Shown piece after piece: positions 36,092-46,163 of a stretch of DNA of 64,000 bases. This DNA is from a bacterium (GTDB taxonomy: Bacteria > Bacteroidota > Bacteroidia > Flavobacteriales_D > Crocinitomicaceae). The translations under genes and the position numbers were made by a program. The notes beneath the pieces were generated by a model. The model did not search any database, was not told the origin of the DNA, and saw only the letters and a list, made by a program, of their open reading frames with translations. Each line of letters begins with the position of its first letter. Position 1 is the stretch's first letter. The DNA is taken from positions 1-64,000 of the forward strand of contig JANSYQ010000005.1 in NCBI GenBank assembly GCA_024742305.1, in the 5' to 3' direction.

Positions 36092-36643
36092 TTACTTCGC
36101 TGCTGCTTTACCAGCTTTTCTTCTTAATTCTTCACCTACGTATTTAACACCTTTTCCTTTGTATGGTTCAGGCTTGCGGAGGGAACGAATTTTGGCAGCG
36201 ACTTGTCCTACTAGTTGTTTGTCGTGCGACTCCAATGTTACAATTGGCGCCTTACCTTTTTCAGACACTGTTGATACCTTAATTTCTTTAGGAAGCTCGA
36301 TGATAAATGGGTGAGAGTAACCTAGAGACAACTCAAGTTGTTGACCTTGAGCGTTCGCACGGTATCCTACTCCAATTACTTCAAGTTCCTTTTTGAACCC
36401 TTCCGAAACGCCTGTGATCATATTTTGAACCAAAGCGCGGTATAAACCATGCTTAGCTCGGTGATCCGGTGCGTCTGATTCGCGGGTGAAAGAGATGGTT
36501 CCATCTTCGATAGACATTGTTACACAAGAATCCATTTCCTGTGTCAACTCGCCTTTAGAACCCTTAACCGTAACTACGTTACCGTCAACTTTCACTTCTA
36601 CTCCACTCGGGATTGTTACTGGGGATTTACCTATCCTTGACAT
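36092..36643 (-). CDS. rplF: 50S ribosomal protein L6
   Basis: 183 residues with two tandem L6 domains (MSRIGKSPVTIPSGVEV; GVGYRANAQGQQLELSLGYSHP; C-terminal RKPEPYKGKGVKYVGEELRRKAGK). It sits near the factor-binding site of the 50S subunit. It is 50 nt from rpsH and 23 nt from rplR. Confidence 0.97.
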   Translation of the reverse strand: MSRIGKSPVTIPSGVEVKVDGNVVTVKGSKGELTQEMDSCVTMSIEDGTISFTRESDAPDHRAKHGLYRALVQNMITGVSEGFKKELEVIGVGYRANAQGQQLELSLGYSHPFIIELPKEIKVSTVSEKGKAPIVTLESHDKQLVGQVAAKIRSLRKPEPYKGKGVKYVGEELRRKAGKAAAK

Positions 36644-36693
36644 TCTACTTAATTTATGCTTTCGCCGACAGAATCGACAAATGCGTTAAAATA

Positions 36694-37092
36694 TTAATAT
36701 ACGTAAGCGAGAACCTCTCCTCCTACGTTTTCTTTCTGTGCTTGTTTACCTGTTAGTACACCTTTCGATGTAGAAACAATAGCAATTCCTAAACCGTTCA
36801 AAACGCGCGGCATTTCTGTTGCGCTGCTGTACTTACGAAGTCCCGGACGAGAAGCACGTTGCAATTTTGTGATTGCCGGCACTTTCGTTGAGTTGTTGTA
36901 CTTCAAAGCGATTTTGATGATTCCTTGCTTGTTGTCCTCTTCGAATTTGAAGTTAGTGATGTACCCTTGGTCAAACAAGATTTCTGTCATTGCTCGTTTC
37001 ACTTTCGAACCTGGGATTTCCACTACCTTCTTACGTGCCGCGCTTGCGTTACGAATTCGCGTAAGGTAATCTGCGATTGGATCTGTATTCAT
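36694..37092 (-). CDS. rpsH: 30S ribosomal protein S8
   Basis: 132 residues from the ATG at 37092 ([16 protein letters not shown]), the universal S8 start. The same frame stays open upstream to 37170, but those 26 residues have no counterpart in S8 and are rejected. The C-terminus [31 protein letters not shown] is intact. S8 represses the spc operon in E. coli. Here it is preceded by an unusual 261-nt gap with hairpin, direct repeats and a -7 element, so it could head its own transcript. Confidence 0.96.
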   Translation of the reverse strand: MNTDPIADYLTRIRNASAARKKVVEIPGSKVKRAMTEILFDQGYITNFKFEEDNKQGIIKIALKYNNSTKVPAITKLQRASRPGLRKYSSATEMPRVLNGLGIAIVSTSKGVLTGKQAQKENVGGEVLAYVY

Positions 37093-37203
37093 ATTTGTTA
37101 TTTGCGGAAACGGTTTTCGGTGTTTGTTTTTCCGAACCTGAATCCAGTTAATACTTGTTTTTCGGCTCATCTCGCATTTGCTTGATGATAGCCTTTGACC
37201 TTT

Positions 37204-37253
37204 TGACTGCTTGACTTTTAGACGATTCGAAGGGTCGAAAAGTCAAATAGTCA
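37204..37253. repeat. Long hairpin in the rpsN-rpsH gap
   Basis: TGACT-gc-TTGACTTTT (37204-37219) pairs with AAAAGTCAA-at-AGTCA (37238-37253): 9 + 5 bp with a symmetrical 2-nt internal loop and an 18-nt loop that contains its own small dyad. No T-run follows on the minus strand. Confidence 0.65.
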
Positions 37254-37280
37254 GGCTGTCAAGCCGTCATTTTGGGAGGG

Positions 37281-37288
37281 CAAAGATA
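37281..37288 (-). promoter_or_regulatory. Candidate internal promoter of the ribosomal cluster
   Basis: TATCTTTG on the minus strand is identical to the -7 element of the rpsL promoter and of the left-edge promoter. The matching TTG at -33 is not present. It lies in the only large gap of the cluster's first half, about 190 nt before rpsH. Confidence 0.4.
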
Positions 37289-37353
37289 TAAAGACAAAAG
37301 ATGATAGCCTAATTGACCGTCATCTTTTATCTAATTTCTAATTGCTCTCTTGT

Positions 37354-37668
37354 TTACCAGCTTGCCTTTTTGACACCTGGGATCTTTCCGTCAAGGGCCA
37401 TTTCACGGAATGTAACACGTGAAATTCCGAACTGACGCATGTACCCGCGAGGACGTCCAGTCAAACCGCAACGGTTGTGTACGCGAACTTTTGATGAGTT
37501 AGCTGGAAGCTTCTGCAATTTGATCATTGCTTCTTGCTTCTTCTCCCACATCTCGTCAGAGTCATCTTGAGATTTCAAGATTTTCGTTAACTCTGCGCGT
37601 TTTTCCGCGTAGCGAGCTGCTAGTCTTTCTCTTTTGCGCTCACGCGCTTTCATTGATTCTTTTGCCAT
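37354..37668 (-). CDS. rpsN: 30S ribosomal protein S14 (zinc-free, long form)
   Basis: 104 residues. The start [27 protein letters not shown] and the end [27 protein letters not shown] are typical. Only one Cys remains, so the zinc site is absent. It is longer than the 89-residue S14 I recall for most Flavobacteriia. The extra ~15 residues (around 28-48, [20 protein letters not shown]) line up with the region present in the ~101-residue E. coli protein. It is 6 nt from rplE. Confidence 0.96.
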   Translation of the reverse strand: MAKESMKARERKRERLAARYAEKRAELTKILKSQDDSDEMWEKKQEAMIKLQKLPANSSKVRVHNRCGLTGRPRGYMRQFGISRVTFREMALDGKIPGVKKASW

Positions 37669-37674
37669 CTCTTT

Positions 37675-38226
37675 TTACTTTTTCATGAATGGGAATCCGA
37701 AGGCATCAAGCAATGCTTTTCCTTCTTCATCGTTTTCCGCTGTAGTAACGAAAGTGATGTCCATACCCATGATACGGTTAACTTTATCAATATCAATTTC
37801 CGGGAAGATGATGTGTTCCTTCACCCCCATGTTGAAGTTTCCTCTTCCGTCGAATCCTTTTGGATTTACTCCACGGAAATCTCGTGTACGAGGCAATGCA
37901 ACTGCAAGCAAACGATCAAGGAAATCATACATGTTATCTCCTCGCAATGTTACTTTGGTTCCAATCGGCATTCCTTTACGCAACTTAAAGTTGGAAACGT
38001 CTTTTTTGGAAATTGTTGCTACAGCGCGTTGTCCAGCAATACGAGAAAGATCTTCCACTGCTGTGTCAACCAATTTCTTATCTGCTACAGCATCACCGAT
38101 ACCTTGGCTGATAACAATCTTTGTAAGTTTCGGCACCTGCATTACAGATTTGTAACCGAACTTTTCAGTAAGGGCAGGAATGATACTTGCCTTATACTGT
38201 TCTCGAAGTCTTGGTGTGTAACTCAT
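37675..38226 (-). CDS. rplE: 50S ribosomal protein L5
   Basis: 183 residues; binds 5S rRNA and contacts the P-site tRNA. Recognisable are the N-terminal [64 protein letters not shown] and the C-terminal [26 protein letters not shown]. The ATG shares a base with the rplX stop codon (TAATG), so translation is coupled. Confidence 0.97.
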   Translation of the reverse strand: MSYTPRLREQYKASIIPALTEKFGYKSVMQVPKLTKIVISQGIGDAVADKKLVDTAVEDLSRIAGQRAVATISKKDVSNFKLRKGMPIGTKVTLRGDNMYDFLDRLLAVALPRTRDFRGVNPKGFDGRGNFNMGVKEHIIFPEIDIDKVNRIMGMDITFVTTAENDEEGKALLDAFGFPFMKK

Positions 38227-38543
38227 TACTTAATCTCCTCTCCTGTTTTCTTAGAATAACGTACTGATTTTCCGTTCTTGTCTTTTTTACGGCCGATGCG
38301 TGATGCTTCGCCTTTTACGACAATCATAAGGTTAGAAACGTGTACTCCAGCTTCTTTTTCCACGATTCCTCCTTGCGGATCTTGCGCACTTGGTTTTTGG
38401 TGTTTCTTAACGATGTTTACACCTTCAACAGTTGCACGCATGCTTTTCTTATCGATCGAAAGTACTTTTCCTTCCTGACCGTTGGACTCTCCAGTAATAA
38501 CTTTTACTGTGTCCCCTACTTTAATGTGTAATTTCTGTGACAT
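38226..38543 (-). CDS. rplX: 50S ribosomal protein L24
   Basis: 105 residues from the ATG at 38543 ([28 protein letters not shown], a KOW motif). In-frame ATGs at 38552 and 38576 are possible, but the latter would intrude into rplN and adds no conserved sequence. It initiates 50S assembly. The stop codon overlaps the rplE start by one base. Confidence 0.95.
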   Translation of the reverse strand: MSQKLHIKVGDTVKVITGESNGQEGKVLSIDKKSMRATVEGVNIVKKHQKPSAQDPQGGIVEKEAGVHVSNLMIVVKGEASRIGRKKDKNGKSVRYSKKTGEEIK

Positions 38544-38556
38544 GACTTCCATTATT

Positions 38557-38925
38557 TTAAAGTACCTCAGGAGCAAGTGATACTACTTTCATGTAGTCTG
38601 CATCACGAAGCTCACGAGCAACGGGTCCGAAAATACGAGTTCCTCTCATCTCACCTGCTTGATTCAAGATAACGCATGCGTTATCATCGAAGCGGATGTA
38701 CGAACCGTCTGGACGACGTACTTCTTTCTTTGTTCTTACTACTACTGCCGTGGCAACAGTTCCTTTTTTGACCTGTCCGTTTGGCATTGCACTTTTCACA
38801 GTAACGACAATCTTATCTCCTACTGAAGCATAACGACGTCGTGTTCCTCCAAGAACGCGAATACATAGTACTTCTTTCGCTCCTGAGTTGTCTGCTACCT
38901 TTAGTCTTGATTCTGTTTGTATCAT
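38557..38925 (-). CDS. rplN: 50S ribosomal protein L14
   Basis: 122 residues, the invariant family length: [27 protein letters not shown] at the start, the [33 protein letters not shown] core and [14 protein letters not shown]. It bridges the two subunits. It is 9 nt from rpsQ and 13 nt from rplX. Confidence 0.97.
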   Translation of the reverse strand: MIQTESRLKVADNSGAKEVLCIRVLGGTRRRYASVGDKIVVTVKSAMPNGQVKKGTVATAVVVRTKKEVRRPDGSYIRFDDNACVILNQAGEMRGTRIFGPVARELRDADYMKVVSLAPEVL

Positions 38926-38934
38926 TACTCCAAA

Positions 38935-39198
38935 TTATTTAGCGCGTTCAACAATCTCCACTAGTCTCCAGTTCTTTGACTTAGAAAGTGGACGTGTTTC
39001 CATGATACGAACAGTATCTCCTTCTCCGCACTCATTCTTTTCATCGTGAGCTACGAACTTAGTTGTGTTCTTAATGAACTTTCCGTACTTCGGGTGTTTT
39101 ACACGACGCTCAACAGAAACGACAATTGACTTGTCCATTTTGTTGCTCGTCACGATCCCGATACGTTCTTTTCTTAGATTTCGCTTTTCCATCTTCAA
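38935..39198 (-). CDS. rpsQ: 30S ribosomal protein S17
   Basis: 87 residues from 39198 ([40 protein letters not shown]); the third codon is also ATG and gives 85 residues, so the start is ambiguous by two codons. The OB-fold signature [22 protein letters not shown] is present. It is 19 nt from rpmC and 9 nt from rplN. Confidence 0.95.
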   Translation of the reverse strand: MKMEKRNLRKERIGIVTSNKMDKSIVVSVERRVKHPKYGKFIKNTTKFVAHDEKNECGEGDTVRIMETRPLSKSKNWRLVEIVERAK

Positions 39199-39217
39199 GC
39201 TAATTTCTCACCGGGGC

Positions 39218-39412
39218 CTAAGCCTCAGCTTGACGTTTTGTTAATTCTGTTTTCAATCTTGCGATGGATCGTCTCAAGTGACGGATTTGCAAAGGGTTTT
39301 CCATTGGTGACACAGCGTGTCCCAATTTCATCTTGTGCAATTGCTCAGTTCGGTTTGAGATCTGATCCTGTAGGTCCTGTGCGGACAACTTTGAAATTTC
39401 TTCCTGCTTCAT
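39218..39412 (-). CDS. rpmC: 50S ribosomal protein L29
   Basis: 64 residues of mostly helical sequence (MKQEEISKLSAQDLQDQISNRTEQLHKMKLGHAVSPMENPLQIRHLRRSIARLKTEL-type pattern), the usual size. It lies by the exit tunnel where trigger factor and SRP dock. It is 7 nt from rplP and 19 nt from rpsQ. Confidence 0.95.
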   Translation of the reverse strand: MKQEEISKLSAQDLQDQISNRTEQLHKMKLGHAVSPMENPLQIRHLRRSIARLKTELTKRQAEA

Positions 39413-39419
39413 CCTTCAA

Positions 39420-39848
39420 TTATTTTGTAGGTACAACATAATCGTTACGCGTAACGAATTTACATTTCACAGGAAGCTTCTGTGCCGCTAGTCGCATTGC
39501 TTCTTTAGCCACTTCGTATGGTACTCCGTCAGCTTCGAACATGATACGACCTGGACGCACTACAGCTACCCAGTGACTTGGTGCCCCTTTACCTTTACCC
39601 ATACGTACCTCTGCTGGTTTAGCAGTTACTGGTTTGTCTGGGAAAATGCGGATCCATACTTTTCCTTCACGCTTCATGTAACGCGTAACTGCGATACGAG
39701 CTGCTTCGATCTGGCGAGATGTGATCCATCCTGGCTCCAAAGTCTTCAATCCAAAAGATCCGAACGCCACTGTACTTCCTCTGTGAGCAAGTCCACGGTT
39801 TCGTCCCTTCTGAGCCTTTCTAAATTTGGTTCTTTTCGGTGATAACAT
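39420..39848 (-). CDS. rplP: 50S ribosomal protein L16
   Basis: 142 residues with [72 protein letters not shown] and a final LPVKCKFV. It positions the A-site tRNA near the peptidyl transferase centre. It is 48 nt from rpsC and 7 nt from rpmC. Confidence 0.97.
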   Translation of the reverse strand: MLSPKRTKFRKAQKGRNRGLAHRGSTVAFGSFGLKTLEPGWITSRQIEAARIAVTRYMKREGKVWIRIFPDKPVTAKPAEVRMGKGKGAPSHWVAVVRPGRIMFEADGVPYEVAKEAMRLAAQKLPVKCKFVTRNDYVVPTK

Positions 39849-39896
39849 TTTCTCCTAGTTTTTTCTGTTATTCCCATCCGCTAGGCGGTGAGAAAT

Positions 39897-40613
39897 TTAT
39901 TTTTTAGGTCTTCTTTTGTTACCTCCACCGCGTTTTCCACCGCCTCCTTTACCAGAAGCTTGTCCAACGTTTGGAGATAAATCGCGTTTTCCGTACACTT
40001 CACCTTTACAGATCCAAACCTTGATTCCAAGGCGACCGTAGGTAGTGTGTGCTTCTGAAAGCGCATAATCGATGTCAGCACGGAACGTATGTAACGGAGT
40101 ACGTCCATCCTTGTACATCTCTGAGCGAGCCATTTCTGCGCCATTCAAACGTCCGGAAATCTTAATCTTGATTCCTTCAGCTCCCATACGCATTGTGGAG
40201 GCAATAGCCATTTTGATTGCTCGGCGGAAAGAGATACGTGCTTCCAATTGACGAGCGATTCCATCTGCTACCAATCGAGCATCCAATTCTGGACGTTTCA
40301 CCTCGAAGATGTTGATTTGGATTTCTTTTTTCGTCAATTTTTTAAGCTCTTCTTTCAGCTTATCAACCTCTTGACCTCCTTTTCCGATAATCACTCCCGG
40401 GCGCGCTGTGTTGATAGTAACGGTTACCAACTTGAGGGTACGCTCGATGATGATTTTCGAAATGCTTGCTCTAGATAAACGAGCGCGTAGGTAACGTCGG
40501 ATTTTGTCATCTTCGATGATTTTGTCGCGGTAATCGTCACCTCCATACCAGTTAGATTCCCATCCTTGGATGAAACCTAATCTATTTCCTATTGGATTTG
40601 TTTTTTGTCCCAT
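39897..40613 (-). CDS. rpsC: 30S ribosomal protein S3
   Basis: 238 residues: [23 protein letters not shown], a KH domain with [15 protein letters not shown] and the C-terminal domain [24 protein letters not shown]. It ends in a Gly/Arg/Lys-rich tail ([19 protein letters not shown]). It forms part of the mRNA-entry helicase with S4 and S5. It is 10 nt from rplV. Confidence 0.97.
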   Translation of the reverse strand: MGQKTNPIGNRLGFIQGWESNWYGGDDYRDKIIEDDKIRRYLRARLSRASISKIIIERTLKLVTVTINTARPGVIIGKGGQEVDKLKEELKKLTKKEIQINIFEVKRPELDARLVADGIARQLEARISFRRAIKMAIASTMRMGAEGIKIKISGRLNGAEMARSEMYKDGRTPLHTFRADIDYALSEAHTTYGRLGIKVWICKGEVYGKRDLSPNVGQASGKGGGGKRGGGNKRRPKK

Positions 40614-40623
40614 TTATCTAAAA

Positions 40624-41025
40624 TTATTCTGCGTCCTTACCGTCTACGACGATAGTTACGTGATTTGATCTTTTACGAATTCTGTGCGCTCGTCCTTGTG
40701 GAGCTGGCTGGATACGTTTTAGCATACCTGCAGATCCTACTTGGATTTCCTTCACATAAAGTGTTTCTTCCTCGATGTTTTTGTCTTCGTTTTTCTGCTC
40801 CCAGTTAGCGATGGCAGAACGCAACAATTTCTCAAGGCTGGTAGACGCTTCTTTAGCGTTGTGTTGTAGTATATTCAAAGCTTTGTTCACTTCCTCTCCG
40901 CGAACTAGGTCTGCAACCAAGCGCATTTTACGAGGAGCGATCGGCGAATTGTTCAACTTTGCAAATGCAATTGATTTGTTCGCTTCTTTACGAGCTTCTG
41001 CTTTTAATCTTTTTCTAGCACCCAT
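40624..41025 (-). CDS. rplV: 50S ribosomal protein L22
   Basis: 133 residues. The helical core [28 protein letters not shown] and the C-terminal beta-hairpin region [24 protein letters not shown], which lines the exit tunnel, are intact. A short Lys/Ala-rich N-terminal extension ([16 protein letters not shown]) precedes the core. It is 11 nt from rpsS and 10 nt from rpsC. Confidence 0.97.
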   Translation of the reverse strand: MGARKRLKAEARKEANKSIAFAKLNNSPIAPRKMRLVADLVRGEEVNKALNILQHNAKEASTSLEKLLRSAIANWEQKNEDKNIEEETLYVKEIQVGSAGMLKRIQPAPQGRAHRIRKRSNHVTIVVDGKDAE

Positions 41026-41036
41026 AACTTGCTATT

Positions 41037-41312
41037 TTATCTTTTCTTATCCTTTTTCCCTGCGTGACCACGGAAGTTACGTGTTGGAGCGAATTCCCCC
41101 AATTTGTGACCTACCATGTTCTCTGTACAGAATACAGGGATGAACTTATTACCATTGTGTACCGCGAAAGTCAATCCAACAAAATCAGGAGTAATAGTAC
41201 TTGCTCTTGACCATGTTTTGATAACTTGTTTGTTACCTGACTCTTGTGCAGCTAGAACTCGTTGGTTCAATTTGTAGTGCACAAACGGTGGCTTTTTTAA
41301 TGAACGACTCAT
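41037..41312 (-). CDS. rpsS: 30S ribosomal protein S19
   Basis: 91 residues: [49 protein letters not shown] and [20 protein letters not shown]. It sits in the 30S head and contacts tRNA with S13. It is 7 nt from rplB and 11 nt from rplV. Confidence 0.97.
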   Translation of the reverse strand: MSRSLKKPPFVHYKLNQRVLAAQESGNKQVIKTWSRASTITPDFVGLTFAVHNGNKFIPVFCTENMVGHKLGEFAPTRNFRGHAGKKDKKR

Positions 41313-41319
41313 ATCCTAA

Positions 41320-42144
41320 TTATTTTTTACGTCTTTCGATGATGTACTTATCTGAATACTTCTTCTTCGCACGTGTTTTGTAGCCTTTTGCTGGCATACC
41401 GTTACGTGAACGAGGGTGACCTCCGGCGTTACGACCTTCACCACCTCCCATTGGGTGATCAACAGGGTTCATAACTACACCACGTACTCGTGGACGGCGA
41501 CCTTGCCATCTTGTACGTCCTGCTTTACCAGAAACAGTCAAGTTGTGTTCAGAATTGGATACGGATCCGATCGTTGCCAAACAAGTCGTCAAAATCATAC
41601 GAGTTTCCCCGGATGGCATTTTCACGATTGCGTAGCGACCGTCTCGTGCGTTCAATTGAGCGTAAGTACCTGCTCCACGAGCGATAGCACCACCTTTACC
41701 AGGTTTAAGCTCAATGTTGTGAATTACAGTTCCCAAAGGAATGTCAGAAAGGAACATTGCGTTCCCTACATTTGGTGTTGCTTTCTCACCAGAGATCAAA
41801 GTATCTCCTACTTTCAATCCTTCTGGTGCAATGATGTAGCGTTTTTCACCATCTGCATAGTACAACAAAGCAATACGTGCAGTTCGGTTTGGATCGTATT
41901 CGATCGATTTTACCGTTGCAGGTACCCCATGCTTGTCGCGTTTGAAATCAATGATACGGTACTTTTGTTTGTGACCACCACCAATGTAGCGCATGGTCAT
42001 TCGTCCGTCATTGTTTCGTCCACCATTTTTACTCTTTCCTTTAACGAGGCTCTTTTCTGGAGCACTTTTCGTTACTTCGGAGTAATCGTGGTTGACTTTG
42101 TGTCTTTGCCCTGGAGTTGTAGGCTTGAACTTTTTAAGACCCAT
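41320..42144 (-). CDS. rplB: 50S ribosomal protein L2
   Basis: 274 residues; required for subunit association and peptidyl transfer. Visible are [40 protein letters not shown] and the C-terminal signature [17 protein letters not shown] with its conserved histidine. A long open frame on the opposite strand (41416-42168) is a codon-bias shadow. It is 13 nt from rplW and 7 nt from rpsS. Confidence 0.97.
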   Translation of the reverse strand: MGLKKFKPTTPGQRHKVNHDYSEVTKSAPEKSLVKGKSKNGGRNNDGRMTMRYIGGGHKQKYRIIDFKRDKHGVPATVKSIEYDPNRTARIALLYYADGEKRYIIAPEGLKVGDTLISGEKATPNVGNAMFLSDIPLGTVIHNIELKPGKGGAIARGAGTYAQLNARDGRYAIVKMPSGETRMILTTCLATIGSVSNSEHNLTVSGKAGRTRWQGRRPRVRGVVMNPVDHPMGGGEGRNAGGHPRSRNGMPAKGYKTRAKKKYSDKYIIERRKK

Positions 42145-42157
42145 TTTTTAAATCAAC

Positions 42158-42451
42158 TTAAAAGTTAAACAAATCAATCGTTTCTCCATCTGCAACTGTT
42201 ACTACCGCTTTTTTCCAGCGACGGCTTGGTTGCTCAACGATACCTCTATTCGTGTATTTCGTAGAGGGTTTTCCACCGCCATAATTCATGGTACGTACGT
42301 CAGTTACCTGAACTCCGTACATGTTCTCGACGGCATTCTTTATCTCAATCTTGTTCGCAGATGGTGCTACTTCGAAAGTGAAACGGTTTTCCATTTCGCT
42401 TTGCATTGTCGCTTTCTCTGTGATGATTGGCTTTTTAATAATTGTCTTCAT
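42158..42451 (-). CDS. rplW: 50S ribosomal protein L23
   Basis: 97 residues: KPIITEKATMQSEMENRFTFEVAPSANKIEIKNAVENMYGVQV, with the Gly-rich loop MNYGGGKPSTKYTNRG. It is the docking site for trigger factor at the tunnel exit. It is 6 nt from rplD and 13 nt from rplB. Confidence 0.97.
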   Translation of the reverse strand: MKTIIKKPIITEKATMQSEMENRFTFEVAPSANKIEIKNAVENMYGVQVTDVRTMNYGGGKPSTKYTNRGIVEQPSRRWKKAVVTVADGETIDLFNF

Positions 42452-42457
42452 TCCGAA

Positions 42458-43084
42458 TTAGTTTAGAATCTTTTCAATTGCTTCAACTGAAGAGGCATCC
42501 ATCACTACTTTGTTCGCGTTCAACACATCAAAAGTGTTCACGGAATCAGCAGTTACGACTTTCACCTTCTTAAGGTTACGAGATGACAAGTAAACGTTGT
42601 CATTTTTCTCACCGATGATGAAAAGTACCTTTTCGTTGTCCAATTTCAAGTTGTTCAACAATGCTTTGAAATCAGCTGTTTTGATCGCGTCGAATTTCAA
42701 ATCTTCGATGATCATGATTCCATCGGCTTTTGCTTTGTGAGAGAACGCTGACTTACGCGCCAAACGTTTTGTTTTCACATTCACTTTGAAGCTGTAGTTA
42801 CGTGGACGCGGCCCAAAAATACGACCTCCACCTACACGTGTTCCAGACTTGATTGAACCCGCACGAGCTCCACCAGTTCCTTTTTGCTTCTTGATCTTTT
42901 TAGTTGATCCTTGAATCTCTCCTCTTTCCTTCGCCTTGTGTGTTCCTTGGCGACGGTTTGCAAGATGTTGTTTAACGTCCAAATAAATTGCGTGGTCGTT
43001 CGGTTCGATTCCGAAAACATCTTTTGACAAGCTCACTTCCTTAGAAGTAGCAGCTCCTTTTGCGCTTGTTACTTTTAATTTCAT
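42458..43084 (-). CDS. rplD: 50S ribosomal protein L4
   Basis: 208 residues. The long internal loop that reaches the exit tunnel is seen at about 45-95 (RQGTHKAKERGEIQGSTKKIKKQKGTGGARAGSIKSG). L4 also represses the S10 operon in E. coli. Its ATG overlaps the rplC stop codon by one base (TAATG), so the pair is translationally coupled. Confidence 0.97.
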   Translation of the reverse strand: MKLKVTSAKGAATSKEVSLSKDVFGIEPNDHAIYLDVKQHLANRRQGTHKAKERGEIQGSTKKIKKQKGTGGARAGSIKSGTRVGGGRIFGPRPRNYSFKVNVKTKRLARKSAFSHKAKADGIMIIEDLKFDAIKTADFKALLNNLKLDNEKVLFIIGEKNDNVYLSSRNLKKVKVVTADSVNTFDVLNANKVVMDASSVEAIEKILN

Positions 43085-43701
43085 TACTTCTCAATTGTTA
43101 CGGTTGAACCTTTAGGTCCTGGTACGGACCCTTTTACTAACAATAGGTTTTTGTCAGCCAACACCTTCAAGACCTCTAGGTTTTCAATCTTAACGCGCGC
43201 ATTTCCCATTTGTCCTGCCATGCGCATTCCTTTGAATACACGTGCCGGGTAGGATGCTGCACCGATTGAACCGGGTGCTCTCATTCTGTTGTGCTGTCCG
43301 TGAGTTGCTTGTCCAACACCACCAAAATTGTGACGTTTTACAACCCCTTGGAAACCTTTACCTTTGGACGTTCCAACTACTGAAACGTATTCTCCTTCTT
43401 CGAAAATGTCTACGCCTACTGTGTCTCCGAGATTCAATTCTGTATCGAATCCGTCAAACTCAGCAAGGTCAGTCTTTGGAGTGGTTTTAGCTTTTTTGAA
43501 GTGACCTTTCAATGCGTTCGGAGTGTTTTTTTCTTTACGCTCTCCGAATCCCAGTTGAATAGCCTCGTAACCATCTCTGTCTTGTGTCTTAACCTGCGTC
43601 ACTACACAAGGACCAGCCTCTATCACTGTGCATGGCATCGCTTTACCCTCGGCACTGTAAACGCTAGTCATTCCGATTTTTCTACCAATAATTCCTGGCA
43701 T
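43084..43701 (-). CDS. rplC: 50S ribosomal protein L3
   Basis: 205 residues: [51 protein letters not shown] and the central extension [29 protein letters not shown], which approaches the peptidyl transferase centre. It is 36 nt from rpsJ and overlaps rplD by one base. Confidence 0.97.
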   Translation of the reverse strand: MPGIIGRKIGMTSVYSAEGKAMPCTVIEAGPCVVTQVKTQDRDGYEAIQLGFGERKEKNTPNALKGHFKKAKTTPKTDLAEFDGFDTELNLGDTVGVDIFEEGEYVSVVGTSKGKGFQGVVKRHNFGGVGQATHGQHNRMRAPGSIGAASYPARVFKGMRMAGQMGNARVKIENLEVLKVLADKNLLLVKGSVPGPKGSTVTIEK

Positions 43702-43737
43702 ACTTTAACTATTAATTATTAAACCTTGTTTGCTTCC

Positions 43738-44043
43738 TTATACTTTAATCTCCACGTCTACTCCGCTTGGCAATTCCAAACGCATCAACGCGTCAACTGT
43801 TTTTGATGATGAAGAGTAGATATCCATCAAACGCTTGTACGCACATAGTTCGAACTGCTCACGCGCTTTTTTATTTACGTGTGGTGACTTCAATACTGTG
43901 TAGATACGTTTGTGAGTTGGAAGTGGAATTGGTCCGCTTACTACTGCTCCAGTCGACTTTACAGTTTTTACGATCTTCTCAGCTGACTTGTCTACCAAGT
44001 TGTGATCGTAAGACTTAAGTTTTATTCTGATTTTCTGACTCAT
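43738..44043 (-). CDS. rpsJ: 30S ribosomal protein S10
   Basis: 101 residues, the conserved size: [54 protein letters not shown] and [16 protein letters not shown]. Also known as NusE for its role in antitermination. It follows fusA directly (12 nt); tuf, which lies between them in many bacteria, is missing. Confidence 0.97.
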   Translation of the reverse strand: MSQKIRIKLKSYDHNLVDKSAEKIVKTVKSTGAVVSGPIPLPTHKRIYTVLKSPHVNKKAREQFELCAYKRLMDIYSSSSKTVDALMRLELPSGVDVEIKV

Positions 44044-44055
44044 CTTTTTTTACAA

Positions 44056-46158
44056 TTAAGCTGTTACACCTTTAACTTTTGCGATCACTTCTTCAGCTAC
44101 GTTTTTCGGAGCTTCAGCGTAGTGTGAGAACTCCATTGTTGAAGTTGCACGACCTGAAGTAATTGTACGCAATTGCGTTACGTATCCGAACATTTCTGAA
44201 AGTGGCACATCCGCCTTAACTACTTTTGAACCTGCTTTGTCATCCATACCTTTCATGATACCACGACGACGGTTCAAATCCGCTACAACGTCACCCATGT
44301 TTTCTTCCGGAGTGATTACGTCCAATTTCATCATTGGTTCCAAAAGAACTGGGTTACATTTAGGCAATGCTGAACGGAAAGCCATTTTCGCCGCCAATTC
44401 GAAAGACAATTGATCGGAATCCACTGGGTGGAATGATCCGTCTACCAATTCTACTTTCATTGCGTCGATAGGGAATCCTGCCATAACACCATTTACCATA
44501 GCATCTTTGAATCCTTTCTCTACAGATGGAACAAATTCTTTTGGAACGTTACCTCCTTTAATAGAGTTAATGAATTCCAATCCAACTTTTTCCGGATCGT
44601 CTTGCGGAGAAATTTTCACTACGATGTCTGCGAACTTACCACGTCCACCTGACTGCTTTTTGTAAACTTCACGGTGATCGATAGGAGTAGTGATGTTTTC
44701 ACGGTAAGCTACCTGAGGTGCACCTTGGTTCACTTCTACCTTAAATTCACGCTTCAAACGGTCGATCAAGATATCCAAGTGCAACTCTCCCATTCCAGAG
44801 ATTACTGTTTGACCTGAATCCTCGTCTGTTTTTACTTGGAATGTTGGATCCTCTTCAGCCAATTTTGCCAAACCAGTTCCCAATTTATCCATATCCGCTT
44901 TTGTCTTAGGCTCAATTGCTACCCCGATTACTGGATCTGGGAAGTCCATTGACTCCAATACGATTGGTGCGTTCTCTGCACAAAGAGTATCTCCAGTTTT
45001 GATGTCTTTAAATCCAACCAAAGCTGCAATATCTCCAGCACCTAGCTCATCAATTTGATTTTGCTTGTTTGCGTGCATTTGGAAGATACGTGAAATACGC
45101 TCTTTCTTTCCTGTTCGTGAGTTGTGTACGTACGATCCTGCTGGCAATTTACCAGAGTAAGCACGTGTAAAACACAAACGACCTACGAATGGGTCCGTTG
45201 CAATTTTGAATGCCAACGCTGCGAAAGGCTCATCGAAAGAAGGCTTACGTTTAGCGGGCTCATCTGTTCTTGGATCAATTCCGTCGATAGCTTCAACATC
45301 TGTTGGTGAAGGAAGAATTTCCATTACCATATCCAACATTGCTTGAACTCCTTTGTTCTTAAATGCAGATCCACACATCATTGGTACTACTTTACCAGCG
45401 ATTGTTGCTTCACGCAATGCATCTAGGATTTCACGCTCTGTCAAAGATTCTGGATCTTCGAAGTACTTCTCCATCAAGTTATCGTCGAATTCAGCAACTG
45501 CTTCCAAAAGCTCTTCACGCAATTGTGTTGCTTCATCCAAAATATCCGCTGGGATTTCCACTTCGTTAAAAGTCATTCCCATATCTTCTTCGTTCCACAC
45601 GATTCCTTTGAAGTTGATCAAATCAACCACACCTTTGAAATCGTCCTCTGCACCGATGTTGATTTGTAGTGGCAACGCGTGGCTACCCAACATTTCTTTC
45701 ACCTGAGCACAAACGTTCAAGAAGTCAGCTCCTTGACGGTCCATTTTATTTACGAACCCGATACGCGGTACGTTGTAGTTGTTTGCCAAACGCCAGTTAG
45801 TTTCTGACTGAGGCTCAACACCGTCAACAGCAGAAAACAAGAAAACCAATCCATCCAATACGCGGAGAGATCGGTTTACCTCTACTGTAAAGTCAACGTG
45901 ACCCGGAGTATCAATAATGTTCATGTGGTAATCTTGTCCACGGTAGTTCCAGTTCAAAGTAGTGGCAGCAGAAGTAATCGTGATTCCTCGCTCTTGCTCT
46001 TGCTCCATCCAGTCCATTGTTGCACCACCATCGTGTACCTCACCAATTTTGTGGTTGATACCTCCGTAGTAAAGGATACGCTCAGTTGTCGTCGTTTTAC
46101 CAGCATCGATGTGTGCTGCAATACCAATGTTTCTTGTGTATTTAAGATCTCTTGCCAT
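44056..46158 (-). CDS. fusA: Elongation factor G
   Basis: 700 residues; the GTPase that translocates tRNAs and mRNA. G1 is [16 protein letters not shown] (14-29), G3 DTPGHVDF, G4 NKMDRQGAD; domains II-V follow, with [18 protein letters not shown] and the C-terminal [18 protein letters not shown]. All motifs look functional, so this is the translational factor and not a divergent paralogue. It is 5 nt from rpsG and 12 nt from rpsJ. Confidence 0.98.
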   Translation of the reverse strand: MARDLKYTRNIGIAAHIDAGKTTTTERILYYGGINHKIGEVHDGGATMDWMEQEQERGITITSAATTLNWNYRGQDYHMNIIDTPGHVDFTVEVNRSLRVLDGLVFLFSAVDGVEPQSETNWRLANNYNVPRIGFVNKMDRQGADFLNVCAQVKEMLGSHALPLQINIGAEDDFKGVVDLINFKGIVWNEEDMGMTFNEVEIPADILDEATQLREELLEAVAEFDDNLMEKYFEDPESLTEREILDALREATIAGKVVPMMCGSAFKNKGVQAMLDMVMEILPSPTDVEAIDGIDPRTDEPAKRKPSFDEPFAALAFKIATDPFVGRLCFTRAYSGKLPAGSYVHNSRTGKKERISRIFQMHANKQNQIDELGAGDIAALVGFKDIKTGDTLCAENAPIVLESMDFPDPVIGVAIEPKTKADMDKLGTGLAKLAEEDPTFQVKTDEDSGQTVISGMGELHLDILIDRLKREFKVEVNQGAPQVAYRENITTPIDHREVYKKQSGGRGKFADIVVKISPQDDPEKVGLEFINSIKGGNVPKEFVPSVEKGFKDAMVNGVMAGFPIDAMKVELVDGSFHPVDSDQLSFELAAKMAFRSALPKCNPVLLEPMMKLDVITPEENMGDVVADLNRRRGIMKGMDDKAGSKVVKADVPLSEMFGYVTQLRTITSGRATSTMEFSHYAEAPKNVAEEVIAKVKGVTA

Positions 46159-46163
46159 CTTTC

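Larger units (their letters stand above)
37184..37310. repeat. Direct repeat pair flanking the rpsN-rpsH hairpin
   Basis: GATGATAGCCT occurs at 37184-37194 and again at 37300-37310, each followed within a few bases by TTGACC (37195-37200 and 37313-37318). The 105 nt between the two copies hold the hairpin at 37204-37253 and the -7 element at 37281-37288. Confidence 0.6.

Noticed and set aside
37093-37170. N-terminal extension of rpsH by 26 residues
   Set aside because: The extension has no counterpart in S8 proteins, while the ATG at 37092 begins the universal S8 sequence.
41416-42168. A 250-codon open frame antisense to rplB
   Set aside because: It lies wholly opposite a universal ribosomal gene, has an unlikely composition (many Cys, Ser and Thr) and no start signals; a codon-bias shadow.
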